From: Hyperoplus lanceolatus
Lineage: Eukaryota; Chordata; Actinopteri; Uranoscopiformes; Ammodytidae
Length of the DNA: 64,000 bases
Assembly (NCBI GenBank): GCA_026929865.2
Contig: CM049402.1
Coordinates: 29,728,501 to 29,792,500, forward strand
Direction of reading: 5' to 3'
Under the pieces are notes generated by a model. The model saw nothing but the letters and a program-made list of their open reading frames with translations, was not told the origin of the DNA and made no database searches. Both the position numbers and the translations under genes were made by a program. This document shows positions 20,101 through 51,680 of the stretch, piece after piece; position 1 is the stretch's first letter; the number at the start of each line of letters is the position of its first letter.

Positions 20101-21409
20101 ATTGCACATCTAAACAGAGAGTTATCTGATCCGTGTGATATTATAAGAACTGAATTGGTTTTTATAATCATTGGACAATCATGTTTTTTTTTCAGTAACT
20201 CATGCATGAATACAGCGCAGTCGGTGAGGGCGTGCACAAGGGCTGCCATGCATCAGTAAGTCAATCTCTTCTGCTTAGTTTAACTAACTACTTTTATTGT
20301 TTTTTTCTGTCTACTGTCCGGCAACAGATGGCTCTTCCATTCACTGCTGGTGAGCAAAATATACTGCCGGATATAAAAAGATACGTTCGGTAGGAATTGC
20401 GTAACTGTGAAGTTGTCACAAAGAACTTGATAGACGATATCAGTTCAGTGAGGGTGTGCACATAAAATCCATAACATCCAGTATAAATCTTAAGGGATCA
20501 ATTTGTGTTTGCACTTGGGAGCCTCTCAAAATAGCTTCACGCTCTGTTTAACTGTGCGACAATCACTTAAGCAAACTCTACACATATTTTATGCCCCCGG
20601 TCAGCCACCAGCATGTGCAATACTGCATCCTTTAAATTCTCCCTTTAAATAACATTTAAACTGCCTTCTTCTGACATACTTTGTGACGCACCCTTAAACA
20701 TCTGGGCTGCCCACACATATGAAACTAGTTTTGACTTTGCTCTTGGACTAATTCAGAGCAAATAAGAAGACTTTTAGAAAAGTACAGATGGACTCATTTT
20801 AGGCCCTGTACCTTGGCCAGCTCTATACGCAATCTCATAATTTAGCGCTGTTTCTCTGGATGTCTCCTGCTGACAGCTGGAGTGGGCACTGAGAAGGGAA
20901 AAGCCTTAAGAGAAAACAGAAGCCCGTTCAATGCTTCTCTTTGTTTGTTTCTATTGCAGAATTATTTTTTTCACCAGTTAAATGTCCCTGAGACTGTAAC
21001 CCTTCCAGAAAAGTGTTCACTTCAGTGAAAAGAAAAAGGGCAGATCCCATGAGCAGCTTTATTTTTTTTCCTTCAGGCCAGCCATGACTTTTATTGTGAA
21101 AGTAATACAGTAAATAACAAAAGTCCTAACTCTGGACAAGCGGTTTGTAGATGATGGATGGATGGAAAAAAGCCATTGACAATGATACACCCGCAAGTAT
21201 TTCTGCAAACAGTATGTTGCCTGATTAGAACTCTTCTCCTGTCTTTCGTATAGGGGGTTAATGTAAGCTAATGTCCTTCATTATTTTCATTGCAACACCA
21301 GCAAAGTTTCACCCAATATGAACCTGCACAAGTCTGATCAGACATAGGCTACGTGAAATAAAAAAACCTGTGCAGTGTCTTTAAGACAGCTTAACGGCAG
21401 TAGGCTATA

Positions 21410-21543
<134 letters not shown>

Positions 21544-22343
21544 AAGTCACAGAAATGACAAAAAAGGCATGGTAGGCCTAATCAAAAACTCTTTACAATG
21601 TATTGCCAAAAATAATTTAGGGATACAAAAGCTGATTAAATAAAGATTTGTATTTTACTTTTTAAAGGCGATAGCTATCTTGGATGTTAACAGTTCACGG
21701 AATTGTTCTCAAATGCAAAACAAAGACTTTTATTTTGAAATGTCCAAACCAGATAGCTAATTGGATTCACCTGCAGCACAGGTGTACATTTTATTCTTTC
21801 TTTATTTGACAGCTGGAATGAAACCCACCGTCCCCGACATGCAAGTAATGTTAACCTTTTGTCTTTTATGTAAAAAACAATTGTGTTTTTCCCGGAACAA
21901 AACTAATTTCTCATAATAAATTAGGCTCACTTTAAAGCTTATTTATTAAGAAAACACTTCAGTAGCCAATATATCCAATTCATTTAAGTCAAGTGACACA
22001 TTTTGTTCCTAAATGACATGAATTCACTTATCCTATGCGGAGAACACTTGTACGACAGTGCGGTAGTAAGTAGTGAGTTACTTTGTCCAGCTTCAGCCTG
22101 AAATGACCTTTATCACACGTATAGGCCAGTCCAGGGCGCTGCACAAGGCGGGCTTTAGGACCCGGCGGAGCAGCCCTAATGAAAACAGCAGTAGCGACAT
22201 CACTTTACCTGCCGAGCCTCTTTCTCCTTTAAGCTAACACCACAGCTTATAGTTTTAACACTGTACACATGTTGTATTGTCTGTAGTTGCATTGTGACAG
22301 GTTTAGTAATCTCAGGAAGCTGCGGCTCGTCTCTCATCTGAGG

Positions 22344-41884
<19,541 letters not shown>

Positions 41885-41987
41885 GAGAAATGACAAAGTG
41901 TTTGGTGGAGGGTGCAGCAGGGGTCTACTGAACAAACACTACCTTTTATGTTCTCAAAGTAACCTTGCTATTGGCTTATAACTCCAC

Positions 41988-42294
41988 TTAAAATTGTAGT
42001 CAGCGATTCTAGAGAATGCTTGTTGTCAAGATAACTTTTTGTCAAAAACAGTGAATATCTCCTCATGATCCGTTTATCTGTCTGTACTGTTTGTGCGCTG
42101 GAAAAAAAATCCAGTGTTGAGCACTTTGTTTGTTTACCAGTTTACAGAGCCTAAGGCTGTGTATTAACACCAGATTTGTTTTCAGTGCACACAGTATGGA
42201 CAGTTAGCAGATTGTGAGGAGATATTCCGTGATTTTGAAAAATAGTGATTTTGACAACAAGCCTTCTCCAGAATTGCTGACGCCACCTTTTTAA
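41988..42294. mobile_element. TTAA-flanked foldback MITE, copy 4
   Basis: TTAA at both edges; arms gtagtcagcgattctagaga and ccagaattgctgacgccacc. Embedded in the mtmr7 3' UTR about 100 bp after the stop codon. Confidence 0.7.
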
Positions 42295-43674
42295 GAGGCT
42301 AATTTGGGTTATGTAATTGACTTGCACTTCTGTTTGCATGTGGGGCGACAGACTCTCCCTGTTGCCACGTACATACTAGTTAATAGTTGGTTTCTGTAGC
42401 TGACCACATTTTACTTCTTAGCCATGGTGACAGACATTCATTCTCAAAGTAATAAGAAAGCTAAATATTGCTCACTATCATGTTTGCAATTTTTTTGCCA
42501 AACCCTAATAACAAAAACTAGTTTACTAGAGATAACAGTGAGTTAAGAACAATTGGGAACAATTCAATGTACATGTTAAGGGACATTTGGCTGTTTGTGC
42601 TTGCTTTTTACTAGGGTCTTCCATGTACTTTGTTTATTTATTATCAGGCACTTTACTTGACAATGTAAACATCTTAATGAAAAGGGAAGGTCGACAGTAC
42701 TTTGATATAGAATTTTCAAAGCAACCAGAATACTTAACACAGCCCCAAAGACAATTAGAATGTAAACTTGTCTTTCAAAATGACACATCTTTGTAGATAA
42801 GATTTATCTACTTTTCTCCTTTTCTTCAAAGTGTTTTGGTCATTTTATCTGACACCAGATTTAAACGTTATTCAACGTCACTGCTGCTCATAGGGAGTCT
42901 GGCCTGAAACAGCAGCAAGTATACTGTTATTCAAATAGCAACTCCAAAGTACACGTTTTGACTGCCCTACACTCACTCACAGTGCCACAGTGACCTCCGC
43001 TGGGGTGTGAAGTCATTTCAATGCAATAACCAGCTGGTACCTGTGGTTCATTTGTTCCGTTGTGGTCCACACCTGGCGATATTCAATTCACAATATCATG
43101 TGATATTTCCACTAAAATATGTTAAAAACAAGCTTTGACAAGAAAACTTTATACATTTCTGTCCACAATATTTCAACACCAGGTTTGTTTATGATCAAAA
43201 CCAACATTCTTACCAAAAGGGAAGTGACTGTCTGCTGGTGTAAAAGCTGCACAGAGTAAATGATAAGACTATTTAATAATGAACCAACAGACTGGAGCAT
43301 GTGAACACAGATATATCGCTGCTATAGTCAGCAGATTACCGACTGCCTTTTTGAGTATTTGTGCCAGGTCTACTGTAATCTGAGCATTACAAACTGCTAT
43401 TTTAGGACACATTAGTTGCTCTCCAGGTTGTCGAGCAAAGCATGTTAAGATATTTTTGTACTACAACTTATTTTTCTGACTACTGTAATGTTGCTTTAAT
43501 GCATGTTGTTTTTATTTGTGCCACAGGGTAAAAAATGTCCCATCCTTGTGAAAGAAAGAGCTTTATGTTGCTGCGTTTAAGGGTTCTGGTGGAACAATAA
43601 TAAGAGCCAAATTAATCAAACTGATATAAACGCAAAGTTGTGTAATTATGTAATTTGTGTTGACTTTCTTTTGA

Positions 43675-43680
43675 AATAAA
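43675..43680 (+). terminator. Candidate mtmr7 polyadenylation signal
   Basis: AATAAA followed by further A/T-rich sequence, in the correct orientation downstream of the mtmr7 stop and 1.5 kb before the cnot7 leader. Earlier cryptic signals cannot be excluded. Confidence 0.45.
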
Positions 43681-43954
43681 TAAAAAATGTATTGTCAATC
43701 ATATTGCCCTATAATTCTTGATTGTTTTGTTATAAGATTTTTTCTTAATCACTAACAATCAACATTATTTAAAAGCAAAGAAAACAATCTGATTTAAAAA
43801 CGCAAGGATAAAACACAAACATAGATTAAAGCTAGGGTGGAGGATTTGGGGAGAAAATGGCAGTTGGGATAGAGATTTGAATTCAAAAACCTCAACCGTT
43901 CTACTTGTTTTCTTTGGTCCCTCCCCTATGGTCCCTCCCTGACACGCTCTAAAC

Positions 43955-44273
43955 CAGGGGTCACCAACACAGTGCCCGCGGGCACCAGGTAGCCCGCAAG
44001 GACCACATGAGGCGCCCGCAGGCCTGTTCTAAAAATAGCATAATAATCTGTTTCCCACCTTTTTGAAGTCATTGTTGATCATTATTGTGAGAAATCATTA
44101 ACATGATCAGTGTCTTCACATAGATGAATATCATTAATCATTAATAATAATATATAACTAAAGGCAAACTGAGCAAATTTATTATTTCAGAAGAGTGTAT
44201 CAAACTGGGTGCCCTTCGTATGACTCAGTACCCATGAAGTAGCCCTCAGGTTCAAAAAGGTTGGTGACCCCTG
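43955..44273. mobile_element. 319-bp hAT-type MITE with CAGGGGTCACCAAC ends
   Basis: Perfect 14-bp inverted ends, flanked by ctctaaac (43947-43954) and ctctacac (44274-44281), an 8-bp target duplication with one mismatch. Lies between mtmr7 and cnot7. Confidence 0.8.
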
Positions 44274-44969
44274 CTCTACACCAACAAAGTCGTGCCAAAG
44301 TAGTCTGGCTTGACCACTCCCGCCAGCGTCTATTAAGCGCTGGCGTCGGCAAACAACGCTACGCCTCCATTGGCTGCTTCCCGGGGTTAGCCCCGCCGTA
44401 GATGATTGTGATTGGTTTAAATAAATAAAAACAGGCCAGCCCAGTTTCCCCCCGAATAGACAGCTCTAAACGGAGTGCTTCCAGACCATACTACTTGGTG
44501 TAGTTTGGTCTGGCTTTGCGAGACTATGCCAAAGTGAATGGACAGTCCCAACAGCCAATAAGAACAGAGAATCGGAAGCCTCACTCTGATTGGTCAAAGT
44601 ATACAGCTCATGTTAACTTTGACCAATCAGAAATCATATACCCCCAGCTTTAATGCAGTTCATACAAAAACATTTTTTTTTTTTTTTATTAACTTTGAAC
44701 GAGATAGGAATGTGTTTAATTTCCAATGTGTGTTAAACATGATGACATGATTTTTTTTTAACTTATGTTCCTTTTAAAAGTTTTCCATCAACTTTTCTTT
44801 TTCTCCCTTTAGACACAATGGGCATTTTCGCTCATTAATTTCGCTTTCTGTTTTTACAAATAAGAAAACATTCAGATATTGAAGCAGGTGCACTGGTTAC
44901 GACTGGTTAGTGGGCCATGCGCACGGACGTACGCGCACACATGCATAAATACGCGCATGACGTTTCTGT

Positions 44970-45172
44970 TTTACGTGATGACGTCGGGCAGCAGGCTATG
45001 ATGCCATCTATGATGGCAGCTGTAGGTTGACATCGATACATTACCCACTATAAAGTATTTAAAAGTTAGCGTAAACCCCCCCGGCACAATAACGTAGAAC
45101 AAAATTAACAGTTTGCAGATAGTACACACTTACAAACACATAAACACACACACCTGCCCGGTTTGGGGAACG
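44970..45172 (+). promoter_or_regulatory. cnot7: Probable cnot7 promoter and non-coding first exon
   Basis: A locally CpG-rich stretch carries TGACGTC (44979-44985). Further down is a consensus donor ggggaacg|gtaagttc, ending a presumed leader exon at 45172. The first coding exon has its acceptor (gtgcag) at 45770, seven bases before the ATG, so an upstream leader exon is required. The transcription start site is not identified. In mammals this promoter is shared head-to-head with VPS37A, which is not seen here. Confidence 0.45.
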
Positions 45173-45777
45173 GTAAGTTCACGAGGCTACAGTGAAATTT
45201 GCGATTATAATTGGTCTCGACTGTGTGTGTAGTGTGTGTGTGTGTGTGTGCTGCTTGTTCCTCATCTCTTTCATGTTCTACACTGACATTTTACGAGTGT
45301 ATACATTTTCCTGTGTACGTGAAAAGTGTGTGAGAGCTATTGTTAGTTGCTAACTGCTACAGAGGTAACCTAGCTGCTTTGCCTGAAATGCTGCTGGAGA
45401 CTGCCTGCGACATGCTAAAATGAACAGCACAGAGCCATGCAAGAGCTGCACATCTTAAATAGACAATGTGCCTTAATGTCACGTGGTAATTGGTCATTTT
45501 ACATGAAGTGTCCCCATTTGAAATGATGCACGAACTCGCCCTGAGACTGAATTAGCTTCCTTACTATTTTGAGACTGTCATTGAGATATATGTGTTTTGA
45601 AACCATTCAGCAGGGTCTATATCATGCAGTCTATAGTATAATAGTATATTCTGTTAGCCAAATGGGTTGTCATCATGTCTTGTGTGTCTAGGGATCATAT
45701 GTTAACCTCTTAGTGTTCCATACTTTTTTTGTGTGTGTTTTGTGCATCTTTTCTCTGTGCACCTGTGCAGCGGCACT

Positions 45778-48700
45778 ATGCCCACAGCTACTGTGGACCA
45801 CAGCCAAAGAATATGTGAGGTTTGGGCCACCAACCTGGAGGAAGAGCTGAAGAGGATCCGACATGTCATTCGAACATACAACTACATCGCCATGGTGAGT
45901 CGTGTGTTGTAAACAAATAGTATTGCATGTCTGTCCATACTGGGAGAAGGATCCCTCCTCTTTTTGCTCTCCCTAAAGTTATTTCAATTTCCGTCCATGT
46001 TAAAGTCAGTGGTGCTTGTAAAGATGTCTCAGATTTCTCTGTGTGGCTGTGTTCGAAAAGCCCTACTTACGTCCTACTCATACTAATTTTTATCTCAATT
46101 TGAGTATGTTGTGGTTTTGTATGCGAGTTTATGTAGGCGATAAATGCCCGGATGAGTACTTACTTCAGGGAAGATTTTGTGTATAGATCGATGGGTTTAT
46201 TTTCCTACTCAACCGCCCCACAATGCATTTCGTCTTTTCAAACGACACAGAAGTTTTTTTTTATTGCTTCTGTATACTTCAATGTAAACAATCCGACGCG
46301 ACGAACCTCGCATACACAAACGATCGTTAAGTAGACAGTATGTAGTATATACATGTTGAGTATTGTAGTAGGGTATACGTTAGTAGGCCCTTTCAAACAC
46401 AGCCTCTTTCTTCTTATAGGACACAGAGTTTCCAGGTGTAGTTGCCTGGCATAAAGTTTTTTTTCTCAGTGAAGTCATATTGAACCACAGATTGTTGCCT
46501 GCTGAGTCAAATTGCTACAAGGCCATATATACATTAAACTGATTTGTTTGGAGTGGTGCTTGTAGAGAGGTGAAATATAAAATAAAAAAAAAGATTTCTC
46601 AGATATCTCTCTGTCTGTCTTCTTACAGGACACAGAGTTCCCCGGTGTGGTGGCCCGGCCGATCGGAGAGTTCCGGAGCAACGCAGACTATCAGTACCAG
46701 CTGCTGCGCTGCAACGTGGACCTGCTCAAGATCATCCAGCTGGGCCTCACCTTCATGAACGACCAGGGAGAATACCCACCGGGCACATCCACATGGCAGT
46801 TCAATTTTAAGTTTAACCTCACGTAAGATGTGACTTTCATGTGGCAATGTAATGTATCCATCCATGGTGTGTACTTGAGTATTTGGTCCTGTGATGTCTT
46901 TTTTTAGATTGAAGGAATTTACAGTTTAATATGCATCGTAAAATACTTGTGTTGATTTAGATTTTACATGATGTGTTCAGCTTTTCTATGGTTGTACTAG
47001 TCTCAGCTCTTCAATTTAAAGTGGTTAAGAGGAACTTTTAAATATTTCTGAAACTGTCAAATTTCTTCCTCTGATGATCATAAATTAAATCTAACAGCAA
47101 ACGAGACCACCGGTGCAAAGACTGCGTAATTAATAAAGTTTTTCTTAATGCCTTTGTCTGTGTACGCTCACACAGCTGGCGTAGTAAAAACACTACCGCT
47201 TTTGTCCTAAGGGGCTGCTAGAATTAACACAAACTCAAAGTTCCTCGTAGCTGATGAAACCTGTAAAAAACTCTGTTATAAAATAGAGATTATTTTTTTA
47301 TAATTATAACTTTGTTACATTTGGTCTATTGTGGTTCAAATATTAACATTAGCGTGATGTGTTGTCATTATAAACAGAGAGGATATGTACGCGCAGGACT
47401 CCATCGAGCTCCTCACCACTTCAGGGATTCAGTTTAAGAAACACGAGGACGAGGGAATCGAGACGCTGTTCTTCGCTGAGCTGTTGATGACTTCAGGAAT
47501 GGTGCTCTGTGACGGGGTCAAGTGGCTGTCCTTTCACAGGTATGAAGCTACGTCCTGTGTGTGTGTGCAGCCAGCTGTGTTTGCTATTGTGGCTGCTACA
47601 CTGTACAACAGCTACAGGGTGCATATTGTTACACATATATATTTATAGTATTACTTGTCCTAGAGTTCAGCTTTTTAGTATAGATTTCCATGTACTAACC
47701 TGGATATTCTTGGACATCGAAGTAACATTTCTTTTTTATTTTAAGGGAAACTTTGTTTTATATAAATGCATTACTTTGATGGCATAAATTGAGATTACCC
47801 AACTTTATTGTCCATTCTTTTGAGTTTTTTTTTTTTTAATTATTCTTTTTCACAGTAGCCCTAATACATCCTCATAGACTTCCTCCTAGACTTCCTCCTG
47901 TGTTTTAATATTTACTAATGGAATTTGTTGTGGCCTTCAGAAGGGACATATATATGTTTTTATTTCTTCATTGTATTTATTATATAATTTATCTTGTTTT
48001 AGTGAGAAGTAAGATGTTACGCAGAACTGTGATTGTTTTGCTACAAAAAAATGTTAAAACATTCAAATATCCTGTTAAACAGTTGCTTCTGAAGTGTAAT
48101 GAAACACTGGAAGCAACTCCTCATCAGGTTATATATATCTATATATATATTTACACTCTGCTGCTTAACATCTTGATTTTGTACTCAGTTTCCCACTGTG
48201 TCTCCATGGCAAACTGAGGCTAAAGATAACCAGGCTTTGGAAAGTAAACAAAGCTTAGGTTTGAAACGCCACTCTCATCTCTTTCAGGTATTTAGAATTC
48301 ACCTTTTCCAACAGGCTTTAATGGCACCTTGTCTTTATTTATATTCTTTGTTGTATTTTATTTAATTCCTTTTTTATCCTTGTATTTTTTTTTTATTCAA
48401 TCTATTTTCTATGGTTTTCTCGTGAAGGTTTTCTTCTGTGTTGTATACCTCCCATCAGTTCCTTTTTATTCATTATCGATTAGTTGGATACTTGTTGTAG
48501 TAATCAAAGTCCCAAATAACATGATCTTTTCCGGGATAATGCAGCGGTGATTTAGAGCTCTTTATTTGGGATCTATGTAATCTAAGTAAATCAGGCCCTT
48601 GATCTATTGAAAGTCTCCTGCTGCTGGTCTTTAACAATGTGTGTGTTGCAGTGGCTACGACTTTGGCTATCTGATCAAGTTTCTGTCCAACGCTAACCTG

Positions 48701-49832
48701 CCCGAAGAGGAGGTGGACTTCTTTGAGGTTCTTCACTTGTACTTTCCAATCATCTACGATGTCAAGTATCTCATGAAGAGCTGTAAAAACCTGAAGGTAT
48801 ACGTCCATGCATATTTCTTCATTTTTGCACTGAGTATATTTTGTTTTATTCATTGAAAGCATCAATCTTGCGTCACACATTGTCTTGTGAGCATGGCCCT
48901 AAGGTTGCATTTTAACTAGAAGCGTGGATCTTCAGTTTAATTTAGTCTTTTTTCTATTTATAGACCATACATTTGGTCAAGACTTTAAAAAACAAAAAAA
49001 AAAATCAATCAACATCAAATGAATGCTTCTAAGAAAAATCAAGACAAACAGCAAAATATAACCAAGAAAAGAAGTGTGGATCTTGAGATGAGGGTTTTGT
49101 TTTCAGGGGGGGCTGCAGGAAGTTGCCGAGCAACTGGAGCTGGAGAGGATCGGACCACAGCATCAGGCCGGCTCTGACTCGTTACTCACAGGCATGGCTT
49201 TCTTCAAGATGAGAGAGGTATCTATATAGAAGGCTCCTCGGGCCAGAGACAGACTCTGTGTATTATTTAGTGTGGTGAAAATCACACCTCACAATGCCAG
49301 CCCAGAGTATAACTTCAGCCCCCTTTTAAGACATGCACGTCTTTAAGTTAATCTGATGGCAATATAACATAGAGGTCTCATGCCTTGTTAAGAACCCTTG
49401 TCACATTAACTGAACAATTGCAATTTTTCTTTCACTTTAAACTAATCTGAATGAAATGCTGTCGGATAAACGTAAGTAACTGTTGACAGATTAAGCCACG
49501 ATGCTTTAATCACTTTGGAGCAAAGCTTACCACCACATAGAGTTTGAAGAAATACATCAAAACCTGTATTTCAAGTGATTAGGCAAACATAAGCATATAT
49601 TTGGTTTTGCAAAATGAACTTATTTGTACCGTGATGTATTCCATATTATGAACATGTTTCTTTCTAAGTGTCTGTTTCTGTGTCTGTATTTCCCCAACAG
49701 ATGTTCTTTGAGGATCATATCGATGATACAAAGTACTGTGGTCACTTATACGGGCTGGGCTCGGGCTCGGCCTATGTGCAGAACGGGACGGGGAACGCCT
49801 ACGAAGAGGAGGCCAACAAGCAAGCGTCGTGA
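45778..49832 (+). CDS. cnot7: CCR4-NOT transcription complex subunit 7 (CAF1 deadenylase)
   Basis: Six coding exons: 45778-45894, 46629-46822, 47378-47539, 48652-48796, 49107-49217, 49701-49832. They sum to 861 nt, or 286 aa (human CNOT7 is 285). It begins [20 protein letters not shown] and ends EEEANKQAS. It is a DEDD-type 3'-5' exoribonuclease that shortens mRNA poly(A) tails in the cytoplasmic CCR4-NOT complex. All four catalytic acidic residues are in place: Asp40 and Glu42 ([11 protein letters not shown]), Asp161 (GYDFGYLI) and Asp230 (AGSDSLLTG). The family is essentially one domain, and this copy is intact. CNOT8 is less likely because of the N-terminus, the EEEANKQ tail and the mtmr7/zdhhc2 neighbours. 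A decoy copy of the start of coding exon 2 lies 209 bp upstream of it. Confidence 0.97.
46420..46450 (+). pseudogene. Decayed duplicate of the start of cnot7 coding exon 2
   Basis: After an intact pyrimidine tract and AG (ctctttcttcttatag), the bases read [10 protein letters not shown], nearly identical to the genuine exon starting at 46629. The similarity ends after about 31 nt and no donor follows at the right place. Flanking words (agtggtgcttgta, gatttctcaga) also recur near 46010 and 46555, indicating an old local tandem duplication of about 500 bp. If used as an acceptor it would disrupt the message. Confidence 0.7.
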
Positions 49833-51680
49833 CATCACCCCGGAACTCTCTCGCTCCCATTCTACGGAACACACGCACACACACACCAGAGTGATGCGCT
49901 GAAGGAGCTACACCAACCCAATGATGATTATAATGGAAGAACTTAAAACATATACACATCATTTAGCAAGCTGCTTCTCATCGGCTCTCTTCACCTTTAG
50001 TCGCCTGAATGTCAGAAAAAAACAATTCACAGCTGTCATCATGTGCTCCTGCAGGCCATGTGTGTCTGAGTGTGTGCGGTGTGTGTGCGGTGTGTGTTTT
50101 GAGAGTTAAGTCTTTTAATTCCTACGCAGCTTTAAAGATGGGAGTTTTAGTTTTCCCGAAAATGTTCTGTAGAAATGTTTTTTGCACTTTAAAAGCTCTA
50201 ACCTGATTTTATATGGAAAGCTGAGAAAATGTTGCCGGTTTGTCTCTCTCTCGTCTTTGTTGCTTTTTCTACGTTATGTTGATGTTTAACTGTCACAACA
50301 ACCGTGTGTTCTCACCACGTTTAGCCTTAATAGTAGCTGCATTCTTATTATTTTTAAATATTAATTTATTATGCTGCTTATCTGACATTTAAAGGAATAG
50401 TTCAACATTTTTCATTTTTAGCTTGTTGCCTCACTCTCTGGCTCAGGAAAAGGGACTGAAACCGTTCCTGTAACTGTGCGTACATTTTTGAAGAAGAAAT
50501 GAGGAAACGTTGCTCATCCAGGTTAGCTGAGTTCAAACACTGGTAGTGAAGGGGAGCGATAGCCTGCCTCTGCTGACCGTCAAAAGAAAAACTTAACATC
50601 ACTAAACGCTCCTGTGTGCTTGTTGGGACATGTTTATTTAACACGTTATATATTTTCAAAGGTTACGTCATTTTAGAATCAAATAAATACTGGAAGGAAA
50701 CTGGGAACTGGCCGGAGAGTAAGGCAGAAAGCTAAAAAACTAAAATAATTGGAACTATTCCTTTAAAGAAAACCTGGTTCAACACTAAGATGCCGCATGT
50801 CAGCACATCACGTTGACGTTCTTTCATTTGTTTTGTATAAAAAAAATATATTTATATCTACCTGAATAAGCATAAATCCCACTGTGATAAATTAAAGCTG
50901 CTATGTTCTGCTTAAAGGTAGATACCAAAACAAGTGGACAGCATTTCCTCTTTTCTCTAAGTTGCTGTTTTCCCTTTTTGTGTTAGTAAAAATGCTCTGT
51001 ATAGTCGCATACAATGAAATATATACAGTATGTATGAGATGCATACTTTTCATTGGAGGAATGTGGATTATTTGTGCATGAAAATGCCCTCATAGACTCA
51101 AGCACACATGAACACTGCTACATCGCCTGTCCTCTTGGTATTGGGCTGATTTCAACCAAAATTCACCAGACTTTAAAAAAAATTAAAATAACCATTATAA
51201 AAAAGTATATTTAAAAACTCATTGCCTGCTGTAGGACATGCTGAGGTAACCTTGAACTACTCTGTTGAGAGTACATTTTCATTTTTAATGGCAATTAAAA
51301 CATTTTGTAGAGTTTTAGTGTTGTAATAAAAAGAGTTACTCATTGGTAGAAAGAAGAAAAAAAAACGCTGCTTTTTTATCGCGCATTTTTTTTTTGGTCC
51401 AGTGGAGTTCATGTCACTCGTAGCAGGACTTTGAACAACCGCATGCACTAAAAAAAAAAGTTTGACTAAATGCTGTGTTGTTGAATTAGTATCCTGAACT
51501 TCCATAGGTGTGTGTTGAAGTGTAGGTTCACTCACATATATACATCAATAACTGACACTTTTGTTTCTTTCCGCAGCACATCTTTCCCACTGTAAAGGAG
51601 TAAAAACAAAAAAAATAATATGCAATATACAAGTGGATTGTTTTTAGATTATTTTGTAAATAAAGGCTTGAAACTTTTTC
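49833..51680 (+). other. cnot7: cnot7 3' UTR with embedded MITE and poly(A) signal
   Basis: Long AT-rich untranslated region. AATAAA at 51659-51664 (tttgtaaataaaggcttg) is the most convincing distal signal. Proximal candidates exist near 50680 (aataaatactgg) and 50891 (attaaagctg), so alternative polyadenylation is possible. A TTAA-bounded MITE (50389-50766) lies inside. Confidence 0.5.
50389..50766. mobile_element. TTAA MITE with AAGGAATAGTTC ends in the cnot7 3' UTR
   Basis: Left TTAAAGGAATAGTTCAAC; right GGAACTATTCCTTTAA. 378 bp, no ORF. As part of the 3' UTR it would add a long potential hairpin to the message. Confidence 0.7.

Larger units (their letters stand above)
41885..43690 (+). 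other. mtmr7: mtmr7 3' UTR with poly(A) signal
   Basis: About 1.8 kb after the stop codon with no coding potential. AATAAA at 43675-43680 is the best signal seen. The region contains a TTAA-flanked foldback MITE (41988-42294), so this mobile element is probably transcribed as part of the message. Confidence 0.55.
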
